Origin: a virus
Length of the DNA stretch: 62,802 bases
Virus record (IMG/VR): IMGVR_UViG_3300049726_000091
Location: 1-62,802 of that record
Direction: 5' to 3' (one strand)
Position 1 is the stretch's first letter. The number at the start of each line of letters is the position of its first letter. The position numbers were made by a program, and so were the translations under genes. This document shows, in pieces, positions 8,901-17,213 of the stretch. The notes beneath the pieces were generated by a model. The model was not told where the DNA came from. It searched no databases and saw only the letters and a list, made by a program, of their open reading frames with translations.

Positions 8901-10546
8901 ATTCTTTCTTCTTTTGTACCACCAGCTACTTGAGATTGTCGAATAACTAATGGAAACGAATAAATTTGTTGTAAATTATCCGCATATAATTTATTACCAC
9001 CAATAATTGTTTTATCTGGAATTCTATTATGATAATTTTCTGCTAAATTTGATGTATCTCTGAGCGTATCAAAAAAGGTATCAACATCATTTAAAATTAT
9101 TTTAAATATATTATATACAGTTGGTATCATGCCTAAATCATTGATAACAATATCATTGACTTTATTGTTTATATCTAATGCAAGGTCATTTTTTTGTTTA
9201 TTTAAATTAATATTTGTTTTGTATAATTCAGTATAATAATCAGTAATATCAAGCATAACATATCTTGTTGATTGATATGTTCCTGATTCTATATTATATT
9301 TACCATATTTATAAACAGCATTTGGAATGTTTTTATTTGTTATTGATACTGGTTTAATAAGACTATCACGATACGCATTTAAAGTATTTATTAATCCATT
9401 AATACGACTTACATTTGCAGTATATCCAGTACTTGCATCAGGTGTCGGTATATTAGTTCCTGCAACATATCCAATACATAATCTCATATTTGAATTAATT
9501 TCAGTTCCAGATGTTGATTGTTTTTTTAACATATCATCAAATTGATTCAAATTATTAATTTCTTGATAATCAGAATTTTGATTTGGTTGCGTTGTTGGAA
9601 TTTGTTTTGCATTAGGTACTATGGATTGTACCATTTGTACTATTAAATGTATTTTTCCTTTACTTATTAATTTATCATTTTTATTAAATTCATTTATTGT
9701 TAGTATTGCATTATTAATTTCGGTTAATTTATTAAGTACTACATCATAATCATGACTTACTGGTTGTGCCTTAAATTTTTTATCAATATCTGAATATAAA
9801 TTTCTTAATTTAATTATTAATTCATATGTAGTTCTTGGTGGATTTTTTGCTTCAGGATTTATTGATTCATTATGCGTAATTAATGGTACATTTACAATAT
9901 ATCTAAATAATATATCGCTTAATGGCGCAAATGTCATTGCAACAAAATCAGCATTAATTATAAAATTACCATTTTCTGCTTGAAATTCTGTTGTATATTT
10001 AACGAGATGTAATTTATATGTTAATGCTTTACCATAATATCCTTTAACTGTTAACATGAACATTGGTGGTGGAAAATCAAATAATGCTCTATATGGTGAA
10101 TTTTTAGTATTAAAAAATGATAATCCTCTTATATCTACAAATTGAATAGTAACTTGTGGGACATAGGATGAATTAACTGTTATTTTAATACTGGTAATAC
10201 CAAAACTTTCAAGAACATCTTTATTACCCATACTACCGTCATAATAATTTGTGGTAAAATTTAAATAATCGGGATTATCAGATGTTTTATCTTGATTTGG
10301 TCCCATTAAATTTATTTTTTTACCATTATCACTTGTTACTGTTGAATTAATAATAACTGACCTTCCTTTACTTACCGCAGTTAATTCTGCAAAAATAAAC
10401 ATATCTTGATATTGTGGTATACCATTAACGAATGGAACACCATCAATTAAATTATTATTTATATTTATATCATTAGGTTCTACAAGAATTACATTACCAT
10501 TAATAATTGAATGTGCACCTTTTGTTATTGTAGGGTCATTTACCAT
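5927..10546 (-). CDS. Very large baseplate hub-like structural protein
   Basis: The product has 1539 residues and no signal peptide. The N-terminal region (about 120-215) includes VTIQFVDIRGLSFFNT, FDFPPPMFMLTVKGYYGK and LHLVKYTTEF, and the last 120 residues include ATIQPTQYFQIENVPLFNGAYIILSVEHTI. These resemble the beta-rich hub proteins of contractile tails (gp27/gp44/late-control-D type), whose C-terminal part typically reads lGdp.I.P..yf.i.n.p.f.G.Y.I..V.H. The middle 1100 residues are Asn/Tyr-rich with no motif I recognise. It heads a minus-strand operon with the transglycosylase. Virion identity is confident; assignment as hub is inferred. Confidence 0.7.
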   Translation of the reverse strand: MVNDPTITKGAHSIINGNVILVEPNDININNNLIDGVPFVNGIPQYQDMFIFAELTAVSKGRSVIINSTVTSDNGKKINLMGPNQDKTSDNPDYLNFTTNYYDGSMGNKDVLESFGITSIKITVNSSYVPQVTIQFVDIRGLSFFNTKNSPYRALFDFPPPMFMLTVKGYYGKALTYKLHLVKYTTEFQAENGNFIINADFVAMTFAPLSDILFRYIVNVPLITHNESINPEAKNPPRTTYELIIKLRNLYSDIDKKFKAQPVSHDYDVVLNKLTEINNAILTINEFNKNDKLISKGKIHLIVQMVQSIVPNAKQIPTTQPNQNSDYQEINNLNQFDDMLKKQSTSGTEINSNMRLCIGYVAGTNIPTPDASTGYTANVSRINGLINTLNAYRDSLIKPVSITNKNIPNAVYKYGKYNIESGTYQSTRYVMLDITDYYTELYKTNINLNKQKNDLALDINNKVNDIVINDLGMIPTVYNIFKIILNDVDTFFDTLRDTSNLAENYHNRIPDKTIIGGNKLYADNLQQIYSFPLVIRQSQVAGGTKEERIAPIELQKQGADFPELTLVQNFIDSFQKQHNIQAQLDMRAEQNDDGSYKWIPVSPFDSILGGASPVSPYIGTINSSSDKLTQIYQILLRRYYILSQGTIPNVYVNNNDVTNQYINLYAASEAANLAASLGTQSNPDFIDAVKSSIENYAKTNGLVTFYNDMSKVSENGINLYNLNNIPNGVKEFPITPTDDTNGLVYVNKNNIGFEGINLYPSPIIMRTANDTQNTNNPIDKFTSGVEGPWYKTLFVGSPREFWYNFTQENVLYIKDVEDKDGDFTNDNTVYKSRYLGGLVTAAIINNGDVITTFNNSLANGNTFGDSSHFYASGNLENATSIVDVWRDCLSFRVTNIEKSIENSVDKLIYNKIININLYPNNARLSALLLISNFGFALGPFNLFPNGLNELVFTTPAVIEVPTYLPLYIGALIDAIEGGDTYVPWINTIIDFYTNDVGQYLPNGGNFIAADLHDVKLYLSVKDKAKFKEAFNNYYNDSLGFPALLNNVNNLYNEVHKKVKDLPLPINYGNDTYDNALNTYYNDLNIAYDIYLNPKSTNTTTSAIGYFYPDVLNSLIFRKNIIVFSELTFEKKTTYNAGYTSLATRQTNKIYQKLDNSFFNIFFVKLNEELLAMNKKTKEEKNKIDKIKGDVDIITQTYYSFKNINDKWLTSPTETIKGYPYNDAGKNLIDSFVFVDRAMNPIGDTIINAELLPQLFEDTNVSVFSVLSQLLSANGFEFFPLQNFMSFDNPANWEDSFKILTGVPALNPSSAFVCMYIGGSSSYPSTSSSETNGFINDGIIDLSNPQVKDFNTTPNDTKQEQEINSNFQFRQVRAFRVRFGEQNQSMFTNIKIDSKEYTDTNESINILARLAGDNKIDAPTPKGQNLYNLYENRSYKATITSMGNATIQPTQYFQIENVPLFNGAYIILSVEHTITANKMMTEFSGTKILKYPVPRVLNPVAFVGIDEDISNLSAGQIVQGALLTNYPQTQYNSMYTFKLI

Positions 10547-10560
10547 CTATCAATTTTTTA

Positions 10561-10569
10561 TATAAATAC
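10561..10569 (-). promoter_or_regulatory. Late-type promoter element, hub operon
   Basis: GTATTTATA on the minus strand, 14 bases before the hub-like gene's ATG. Confidence 0.6.
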
Positions 10570-10609
10570 AGAATAACAAAAAATATAAAAATTAGTAAAG
10601 ACAATCGAG

Positions 10610-10627
10610 TTATTTATACTATTTATT
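10610..10627 (+). promoter_or_regulatory. Late-type promoter elements (tandem variants)
   Basis: TTATTTATA (10610-10618) is followed directly by CTATTTATT (10619-10627). The first leaves 20 bases to the ATG at 10639, a typical distance. Confidence 0.45.
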
Positions 10628-10638
10628 AGAAAACGAAA

Positions 10639-11052
10639 ATGATGTTATTTCAATCAATATTATTACAAGTGCAAATATGGCAAAATATATTTTTTTATTT
10701 ATTTATTGTTTCAGGAATATTATTTTTTCCAATAACATTGGTTATGATGAGAGCATTAAAGAAAAAAAGTGCAGAAATAAAATTAATACAACAACAACAT
10801 GTTGCAAAGGTTGATATTATCAGAAAAGAACATTCAGATACTTTAGAAAAAATTAGAATTGAAATGCTTAAGCGTGAAGAAGAAAGAAATCGTCAATGGA
10901 TGGAATCTGAAAAAGAAACATTACATGTATTAAATGGCGTTTCAATATTATTAGATTTAAGTGAAAAAATTGGTAGAGTAGAATCTGAAAAAATCTTAAA
11001 AAAACTTGATGAAATTCAATTGCAAGTAAGAAAAATAACAATCCCAGAATAA
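10639..11052 (+). CDS. Small membrane-anchored coiled-coil protein
   Basis: The 137-residue product has one strong N-terminal transmembrane segment (about 14-37), then a charged segment likely to be a coiled coil (about 42-100, rich in K, E and Q), and a helical C-terminus. I recognise no family. A spanin- or holin-like accessory would fit this topology, but no lipobox, signal cleavage site or partner gene supports it. The next gene starts 12 bases downstream, so they are probably cotranscribed. Confidence 0.65.
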   Translation: MMLFQSILLQVQIWQNIFFYLFIVSGILFFPITLVMMRALKKKSAEIKLIQQQHVAKVDIIRKEHSDTLEKIRIEMLKREEERNRQWMESEKETLHVLNGVSILLDLSEKIGRVESEKILKKLDEIQLQVRKITIPE

Positions 11053-11064
11053 TCCTTATGTTTT

Positions 11065-11220
11065 ATGCAAAAAAAATTAGATAAACTCAAGGAAATTAAT
11101 TTATTGCTTAATAATATATTAGCAGAATTAGAAACTCAGATATTTATTGAAAATACAAATGATTATAAAGAAAATATAATTAAAGAAGAAAAACCTAAAA
11201 TAGCTGTTGAAATAAAATAG
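11065..11220 (+). CDS. Short helical protein (51 aa)
   Basis: ATG 11065 to TAG 11220 gives MQKKLDKLKEINLLLNNILA followed by an acidic/basic tail. The first half has a leucine-rich heptad-like pattern. It fits tightly between its neighbours on the same strand. No known family. Its position before the protease gene matches small core-protein genes in T4, but that is positional only. Confidence 0.5.
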   Translation: MQKKLDKLKEINLLLNNILAELETQIFIENTNDYKENIIKEEKPKIAVEIK

Positions 11221-11229
11221 CATTTGAAA

Positions 11230-11238
11230 CTATTTATA
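11230..11238 (+). promoter_or_regulatory. Late-type promoter element, protease gene
   Basis: CTATTTATA, 16 bases before the ATG at 11255. Confidence 0.5.
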
Positions 11239-11254
11239 TAAAAGACATTTAATA

Positions 11255-13183
11255 ATGAGTATGATATTTCCTTTAAACGAAAGTAAAATAATACAAGCAG
11301 GTCAAACAGGATTTGGGATTCTTATAGAACATGACGCAGGATATATTAGTTCTGAAATTAATAAAGATATTCTTAATGAAAATTTTGAACTTAAACCTAA
11401 TGAACCAGTTTTAGTTAATTGTATATTACAAAAATGGGGTGTTAAAAACAAAAATGGTCGAATTTATCCCAAAGATGTTTTAATACCACAAGTTAAAATA
11501 TATCAGGAATTAGTTAATACAAATAGTGCAGTATCAGAAGCAGACCATCCCGATTGTGTGCAAGCATCTAATTCTCAAATACTTACAAAGAGTGGTTGGA
11601 AATGGTTTAAAGATATTTCAGACAATGAAGAAATTTTAACACTTAATATAGATACTAATCAAATTGAGATTCAAAAAATCGATAAAAAAATATATATGCC
11701 ATATGAAGGCAAAATGTATAAATTTTTGGGAACTAATATTGATTTAACGGTTACTGCAAATCATAGATTTTTATTAGAAGATTCTAAACGTAAACAAGAA
11801 TATTATTATGCTAAAGATATTTATGATAATAAAAATAATATTTTATCGTCAGGTAAATATAAAATATTAAAAACTGCTAAATGGAATGGTCAATATTTGG
11901 AATATTTTACTTTAAACGGTGTAAATAAAAATACTTTAAGTTTTAACTATAAACATGACTTAATCGAAAAATACACAAAATCAATAAATATTAAATCTGA
12001 AGATTGGTTTGCATTTATAGGAATATATTTAGCTGAAGGTCATTGTGGTGGAACTAAATCAAATCAATATAAATTAAAGGGATACGATGTTGTTATAACA
12101 CAAAAGAATATTGAAAAGAAAATAATAATCGAAAATTTATTAAAAAAATTACCTTTTAAATATTGGAAGGATGAACATAATGATGGTAAATGTCAATATC
12201 ACATAAATGATGCTAGATTATATGATTATTTATATGTTTTAGGTGATTCATTTAATAAATATATTCCTATTGAATTAAAACAAGCATCTTCCGATTTATT
12301 GAAAATATTGTTTAGATGGTTTGAATTAGGTGATGGAAGATTAATAAAAAATAAAACTATCAATAAAATACGTAAAGAATCAGTTTTTTCGATATCAAAA
12401 CAATTAATTGAAGATTTACATGAAGTTTTAATTAAGATTGGTGGCTGTGGTAATATTACTACTTATCAACCAAAAGATAGAGAAATTATTGACCATAAAA
12501 TATTAAAAAGGGAAATGATTCTTTCTGATGGTACTGTTGAGTATATTACTGAAGACGCAAATAAAAAAAGATTAATTAAATTAGAAAATAGTCATTTACA
12601 ATATAATTTAAATATTTCAAAAACAAAACATATTTATTTAGATAAAAGAAGTATAAAAATAAGTGAAATAAATTTCGATGATAATATTGCTTGTGTAAGA
12701 GTAAAAAATGGAAATTTTTTAATTAAAGTAAATGGTAAATCACATTGGACAGGTAATTCCAGTATCATATCACTTCAAAATATTTCTCATATGATTACTA
12801 AAATGTGGTGGGGTACTGGTGAACAAGAAAATGTGTTATATGGTCAATTAAAAATAATTGTTAGTCCCGGATATATTAGATATGGTGTTGTTTCTGTAAT
12901 TGGTGATAAAATTGTTTTGTATTTGCAAAACAAAATTAAATTAGGAATTTCAAGTCGTGGTGTTGGAACACTTAAAGAAATAAATGGTGAAAATTTAGTT
13001 CAAGGAGATTTTGAATTAATTGGTTTCGATTTAGTTTCAACTCCAAGTACTCCGGGTGCATATTTATTTCCAGAAAAACGTGGTGATAAAAGTTTTGGTG
13101 AGAATTATATAAACAAAAATGGTATTCTTATTAAGGAAGAAGAAGGTAAAATAATAAAAGCAATTAATAATTTCTTATTATAA
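11255..13183 (+). CDS. gp21: Prohead core protease (gp21-like) interrupted by an intein
   Basis: The 642-residue precursor has two extein parts, 1-100 and 502-642, which together make a 241-residue T4-type prohead protease that matures the capsid. The N-extein ends SAVSEADHPD, with catalytic His98 in the EADHP motif. The C-extein resumes SSIISLQNISHMITKMWWG and carries KLGISSRGVG, whose first Ser (codon 12950-12952) is the expected nucleophile. A 401-residue intein separates the two halves of the active site, so the enzyme should be inactive until spliced. It lies upstream of scaffold and capsid, as in T4. Protease identity is firm. Confidence 0.93.
   Translation: MSMIFPLNESKIIQAGQTGFGILIEHDAGYISSEINKDILNENFELKPNEPVLVNCILQKWGVKNKNGRIYPKDVLIPQVKIYQELVNTNSAVSEADHPDCVQASNSQILTKSGWKWFKDISDNEEILTLNIDTNQIEIQKIDKKIYMPYEGKMYKFLGTNIDLTVTANHRFLLEDSKRKQEYYYAKDIYDNKNNILSSGKYKILKTAKWNGQYLEYFTLNGVNKNTLSFNYKHDLIEKYTKSINIKSEDWFAFIGIYLAEGHCGGTKSNQYKLKGYDVVITQKNIEKKIIIENLLKKLPFKYWKDEHNDGKCQYHINDARLYDYLYVLGDSFNKYIPIELKQASSDLLKILFRWFELGDGRLIKNKTINKIRKESVFSISKQLIEDLHEVLIKIGGCGNITTYQPKDREIIDHKILKREMILSDGTVEYITEDANKKRLIKLENSHLQYNLNISKTKHIYLDKRSIKISEINFDDNIACVRVKNGNFLIKVNGKSHWTGNSSIISLQNISHMITKMWWGTGEQENVLYGQLKIIVSPGYIRYGVVSVIGDKIVLYLQNKIKLGISSRGVGTLKEINGENLVQGDFELIGFDLVSTPSTPGAYLFPEKRGDKSFGENYINKNGILIKEEEGKIIKAINNFLL
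11555..12757 (+). other. Full-length intein with LAGLIDADG-type endonuclease domain
   Basis: 401 residues. It starts with Cys1 (codon 11555) in CVQASNSQILTKSGWKWF, and block B reads LTVTANHRFLLED. Two dodecapeptide-like motifs, FAFIGIYLAEGHCGG (about 12008-12052) and ILFRWFELGDGRL (about 12305-12345), mark a LAGLIDADG (DOD) endonuclease. The C-terminal blocks read ACVRVKNGNFLIKVNGK and then HWTGN before Ser+1. The penultimate residue is Gly rather than the usual His, as in many phage TGN-ending inteins. Confidence 0.92.
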
Positions 13184-13239
13184 AAAAGACTTACAAATAA
13201 GAATTTTAGTATGTAATTACACTTTTTCGTAAAGAGAAT

Positions 13240-13248
13240 GTATTTATA
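13240..13248 (+). promoter_or_regulatory. Late-type promoter element, scaffold/capsid operon
   Basis: GTATTTATA. The upstream ATG at 13238 overlaps this element and so is unlikely to be the start. The gap to ATG 13283 is 34 bases. Confidence 0.6.
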
Positions 13249-13282
13249 TAAAAATTATGGTATTAGTTACGACATTAATAAT

Positions 13283-14923
13283 ATGAAAGACGATAAGAAA
13301 TCATCGATAATCAAAGAAGCATTAACTGATTATAATGCAATCAAGGAATCTGCGGAAGCTAATGCTAAACAAAAATTAGCTGAAGAATTTCCTGAAAAGT
13401 TTAATAACTTATTAAAGGAAGAATTACAAAATAAAAATAAAAAAACAAAAGAGTCATATAAAAAACTTGACGAAACAAAAGAACCTATAGTTGTAGGTGA
13501 AACCGAATCAAATAAAGAATCTGATATGAAAAAAGAAGTAAAAGAGACCAAAAAGGTTGAAGAAATTGCTGGAAAAGATGGTGTATTCACAGAACCAGCA
13601 AAAAAAGTGGCAAAAGTTGAAGAAGATGTAAAAATCACTGATACTGTAGGCAAAAGTGACCCTTATAAAGAAAAAGCAAAGGGTGTTCAAAAAGTCGAAG
13701 AAACTGCTGGTGACGGCAAACCTTTCGATGAAAAAGCAAAAAAACCACTTCAAACTGAAGAATTTAACATAACAGAACTTGATGTTGATGGAGTAGGTTC
13801 TGCTTTAGAAGGTGCAGGAAATGAAGATGAAGTCATTACAATGGATGAAATCGAACAAGAAATTTCAACTATGCAAGGACTTGGTGAGGAACTGAAAGGT
13901 ATCGCACCAGAATCACCTTCATATATGGAAAAAGGCAATAAAGGAATTGCATTTAATCAATTAGTTAATATGAGAAGTCAAATTGATGAAATGATTAAAT
14001 CAATGGGTAATAATATGGAAGAAATGCATGCTGGTGGTGCAACTGATGGTGCTCAAACTTATGGCACTGACAGTCAAATAAATACACAACACGCACAAGG
14101 TCCTACTGATAAACTTATTGACGAAAAAAACATAGAAGAAATGCACGCTGGTGGTGCAACTGATGGTGCTCAAACTTATGGCACGGACAGTCAAATAAAT
14201 ACACAGCATGCACAAGGTCCTACTGACAAACTTATTGATGAAGAACCAATTACTGACAAAGACGTTGAAGCCGTATTAGGTGGTAGTGGTGTTTCAGAAA
14301 GTGAAATTGAAGAAAGTAAAACACAAACACTTGCAAATATGAAAAAAGTAACAGCAACTATACCCGGTAAAGGATATAGAGATACTGCTGCAGCAAACAA
14401 AATGCGTAGTGGTCTTCAAACCGAATCTGATAAAAAACTTGGTGGTTTAATTGATGAAAATAAGAAATTAACAAAACAATTAAATGAAACTAAGAAATAC
14501 AAACAATCAGTAACTACATTAGTGGAACAATATAAATCTGCATTGGAAAAATATCGCAATCAATTGAAAGAAATGGCAACATTCAATACCAATTTGGCTC
14601 ATGTAAATAACCTTTTGGTAAATGAAACATTGGCATTAACGCAAGATGATAAAATTAAAATTATCAATGAATTTAAAAAAATTGATACAATTGCTGAATC
14701 ACAGAAAAAGTATAAAGCAATCCTTACTGAAATGAAAGGTAGCCGTAAAACTTTAACTGAAAACATTGAAAACAAAGTATCTGCTTCGATACAACCGTCT
14801 TCAAAACAAAAACTTGATGAAGTAGTTGAAAAAACGGCATACGAAAATAATGAACACATTAATAGAATGAAACATTTAATTGAGTATGTAGAAAAATCAA
14901 GAAGCAAAAAAATAATTAATTAA
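13283..14923 (+). CDS. Prohead scaffold/core protein (gp22-like)
   Basis: From ATG 13283 (MKDDKKSSII) the product has 546 residues; an in-frame ATG at 13238 sits inside the promoter element and was rejected. It is highly charged, lacks hydrophobic core segments and is helical at the C-terminus (NKKLTKQLNETKKYKQSV and beyond, a likely coiled coil), as expected for a scaffold. Position between prohead protease and major capsid protein is that of T4 gene 22. Two repeat families are visible: three degenerate units of about 25 residues around VEEIAGKDGVF...KKVAKVEE (about 85-165), and a near-perfect 37-residue duplication around MHAGGATDGAQTYGTDSQIN. Function is inferred from position and composition. 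Confidence 0.75.
   Translation: MKDDKKSSIIKEALTDYNAIKESAEANAKQKLAEEFPEKFNNLLKEELQNKNKKTKESYKKLDETKEPIVVGETESNKESDMKKEVKETKKVEEIAGKDGVFTEPAKKVAKVEEDVKITDTVGKSDPYKEKAKGVQKVEETAGDGKPFDEKAKKPLQTEEFNITELDVDGVGSALEGAGNEDEVITMDEIEQEISTMQGLGEELKGIAPESPSYMEKGNKGIAFNQLVNMRSQIDEMIKSMGNNMEEMHAGGATDGAQTYGTDSQINTQHAQGPTDKLIDEKNIEEMHAGGATDGAQTYGTDSQINTQHAQGPTDKLIDEEPITDKDVEAVLGGSGVSESEIEESKTQTLANMKKVTATIPGKGYRDTAAANKMRSGLQTESDKKLGGLIDENKKLTKQLNETKKYKQSVTTLVEQYKSALEKYRNQLKEMATFNTNLAHVNNLLVNETLALTQDDKIKIINEFKKIDTIAESQKKYKAILTEMKGSRKTLTENIENKVSASIQPSSKQKLDEVVEKTAYENNEHINRMKHLIEYVEKSRSKKIIN
14015..14242 (+). repeat. Near-perfect duplication of a 111-base unit in the scaffold gene
   Basis: Units 14015-14125 and 14132-14242, separated by six bases, encode nearly the same 37 residues. 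Most base differences are synonymous (for example catgct/cacgct), so the protein sequence appears to be conserved. Confidence 0.9.
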
Positions 14924-14947
14924 AAAAAAATTAAATAAATAAATAAA

Positions 14948-16633
14948 ATGGGATTTTTAATGGAATCTGCGGAAGTTGGTAATATTGGATTAAAACAACT
15001 CCGTGAACAAAGAGAAATAACTACTAACAGATGGGAAAAAATCGGTTTGTTAGAAGGTTTGGAAGGTAACGTAAAAGAAAACTGCGCACAATTGTTTGAA
15101 AATCAATTGTCACATATGATTAATGAATCAAGTGATTCTTCTTCAAGTGGTCAGTTCGAAACTGTTGCATTCCCTGTAATCCGAAGAGTATTTGCTAAAT
15201 TGTTAGCAAATGATATCGTGTCTGTACAAGCACTTAACTTACCTATTGGTAAATTGTACTATATTAACCCAAAAACAAGTGTTAGAGTAGATAGCTCTAC
15301 TACAACAACCACTCCGGGTAATTTACACACATCACCAGACGGTGCTTATGGCAACGCTGCTGAAAAACCAACCACAAGTTTAACACAATTTGAAACACGT
15401 TCATTGTATGATGCATTCTATGCAACTTCATATAACGATGAAGGTACTTCATTATTTGACCGTTCAAAAGGTACAATGAGTGTAGCTACTGGTGCAACTA
15501 CAGTTGCAGCATTCACACTTGGTACTGACAAATTTGCAACAATAACACTTAGCGGTTTTTCAACTACTAATGATGGTAAATTAATCGGTCCTGCTGGTGT
15601 TCAGATTGATACTGAATCTTTCCTTGCTGGTTTACATATCATATCAAATAAGACTTTAACCGCACCTGCTCCTTATGCAAGTGAAACTATTGTAGCTGGT
15701 AATCCTATTCCTTTCAACGTAAAAGTTCAGAAATATGGACAAGGTATTGTTAATAAATTAGGACAAATTGTTTTTGTTGTTGACCTTCAATATCCGGGCG
15801 CAAATGGTTATCAACCATTGTCTGGCACAACTGGCACAACTACATTTAAAGCAATTTATAGAACTTACAGCGACCTTGAAGAAGATTCAAGAATGGCTGA
15901 AGTAACTTTCGTACTTGACCAAGTAACAGTATCTGTAGAAACACGTAAAATGCGTGCTATGTGGACACCTGAATTGGCACAGGACGTTAGTGCATTCCAT
16001 AACATTGACGCTGAAGCTGAATTAACAGCTTTATTGTCAGAACAAATGGCTGCTGAAATTGACCGTGAAATTCTTCGTGATTTACGTAGAGGTGCTGCTT
16101 GGACTGCTCGTTGGGACTATAACGGACTTCGTAAAGGAACTAACACTTACTATGGTGTACAGAAAGACTGGAATCAAACTTTGGTAACAAAGATTAACCA
16201 AATTTCTGCTCAAATCCACAAATCGACATTGCGTGGTGGTGCATCATGGGTAGTTGTATCTCCTGAAGTAAGTGCAGTATTCGATGACCTTGAATATTTC
16301 CATGTAAGTAATGCTGCTCCTGAACAGGATAAGTATAACATGGGTATTGAAAAAATCGGTACTCTTAGTGGAAGATATTTAGTATATCGTGACCCTTATT
16401 CACCAGCTAATACAGTATTAATTGGTCATAAAGGAACAAGTATCTTGGAAACAGGTTACATATATGCTCCATACGTACCAATGCAGTTAACTCCTGTAAT
16501 GTACAATCCATTTGACTTTACACCGATTCGTGGTATCATGACTCGTTATGCAAAGAAAATGGTATTGAACAGATATTATGGTAGAATTTACTGTGATGGT
16601 TTACAGACATTTGGAATTGGTGACTTACAGTAA
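14948..16633 (+). CDS. gp23: Major capsid protein (gp23-like)
   Basis: The 561-residue product follows the scaffold gene and carries the T4 capsid core: a segment like VAFPVIRRVFAKLLANDIVS (about 73-92) then VQALNLPIGKLYYI, and late motifs such as ELTALLSEQMAAEIDREIL and GFTPIRGIMTRYAKKM-like sequence near the C-terminus. Residues 58-60 read INE, matching the (L/I)xE specificity of T4-type prohead proteases and close to the T4 cleavage site at Glu65, so maturation probably removes the first 60 residues. Codon choice looks less AT-biased than in neighbouring genes, as expected for a highly expressed protein. It shares the scaffold promoter and ends in a strong terminator. Confidence 0.95.
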   Translation: MGFLMESAEVGNIGLKQLREQREITTNRWEKIGLLEGLEGNVKENCAQLFENQLSHMINESSDSSSSGQFETVAFPVIRRVFAKLLANDIVSVQALNLPIGKLYYINPKTSVRVDSSTTTTTPGNLHTSPDGAYGNAAEKPTTSLTQFETRSLYDAFYATSYNDEGTSLFDRSKGTMSVATGATTVAAFTLGTDKFATITLSGFSTTNDGKLIGPAGVQIDTESFLAGLHIISNKTLTAPAPYASETIVAGNPIPFNVKVQKYGQGIVNKLGQIVFVVDLQYPGANGYQPLSGTTGTTTFKAIYRTYSDLEEDSRMAEVTFVLDQVTVSVETRKMRAMWTPELAQDVSAFHNIDAEAELTALLSEQMAAEIDREILRDLRRGAAWTARWDYNGLRKGTNTYYGVQKDWNQTLVTKINQISAQIHKSTLRGGASWVVVSPEVSAVFDDLEYFHVSNAAPEQDKYNMGIEKIGTLSGRYLVYRDPYSPANTVLIGHKGTSILETGYIYAPYVPMQLTPVMYNPFDFTPIRGIMTRYAKKMVLNRYYGRIYCDGLQTFGIGDLQ

Positions 16634-16654
16634 TCAATTAAGTAATAAATAAAG

Positions 16655-16685
16655 AAAAAAGGGATTGAATTCAATCCCTTTTTTT
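16655..16685 (+). terminator. Rho-independent terminator after the capsid gene
   Basis: A perfect palindrome GGGATTGAATTCAATCCC is flanked by A6 upstream and a T run downstream, 22 bases after the capsid stop codon. Confidence 0.92.
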
Positions 16686-16697
16686 ATTTATATTGAA

Positions 16698-16706
16698 GTA
16701 TTTATA
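16698..16706 (+). promoter_or_regulatory. Late-type promoter element
   Basis: GTATTTATA, 17 bases before the ATG at 16724, just after the capsid terminator. Confidence 0.6.
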
Positions 16707-16723
16707 GCAATAATAGTAATACT

Positions 16724-17206
16724 ATGAAAAAATTATATTTTTTGTTATTTTTAATGTTTATTCCAATTTTAACATTAAAAGCACAATCTTATGATAAAAA
16801 AATTGTTTATGATACTCTTGGTACTTGGAGTAATGTGGCAGTGGATAAATCTATAGATAATGTATATGTAGATAAAATTATTATTTCATCTTATATAACA
16901 AAACAAAAAGTTTTAACATATGCTAATTATAATATTACACAAAAAACAGTAGCTAATTTACCTAAATATAGATATGAATTAGTTTTAATTAGTGAATCAA
17001 AAAGAAATAATATTTTAGTAAAGACATGGATATATAATGCAAAAGTATTTATTAATGACATTGAAGTTACACATGAACAATTTCCAAATGGATTTACTGC
17101 AATAATTGATACTAAACCAACAATAATTTACTGGTATGAAACAAGCAATGATACAATTAATATTAAAATTTCTTGGGAAAGTTCTAATTATTTTCAAAAT
17201 AAATAA
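16724..17206 (+). CDS. Exported protein of unknown function
   Basis: The 160-residue product begins with a clear Sec signal peptide (MKKLYFLLFLMFIPILTLKA, likely cut before QS, about residue 20-21). The remainder is beta-rich with several Ile/Tyr strands and no cysteine lipobox, so it is probably periplasmic. No family recognised. The next gene starts seven bases downstream and also encodes a membrane-associated protein, suggesting a small envelope-directed operon, perhaps for lysis or for altering the infected cell surface; that role is only inferred. Confidence 0.65.
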   Translation: MKKLYFLLFLMFIPILTLKAQSYDKKIVYDTLGTWSNVAVDKSIDNVYVDKIIISSYITKQKVLTYANYNITQKTVANLPKYRYELVLISESKRNNILVKTWIYNAKVFINDIEVTHEQFPNGFTAIIDTKPTIIYWYETSNDTINIKISWESSNYFQNK

Positions 17207-17213
17207 AGAAATA

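Noticed and set aside
13238-13282. Upstream start of the scaffold gene (MYLYKNYG...)
   Set aside because: This ATG forms part of the GTATTTATA promoter element, so it cannot be in the transcript.
13330-14907. Several minus-strand ORFs opposite the scaffold gene
   Set aside because: Ser/Phe-rich complements of a Lys/Glu-rich gene, with no promoter elements and no known motifs.
17136-17213. Longer start for the membrane protein gene
   Set aside because: The extension lies inside the previous gene in another frame and has a shadow-like composition; ATG 17214 is tightly spaced after that gene.
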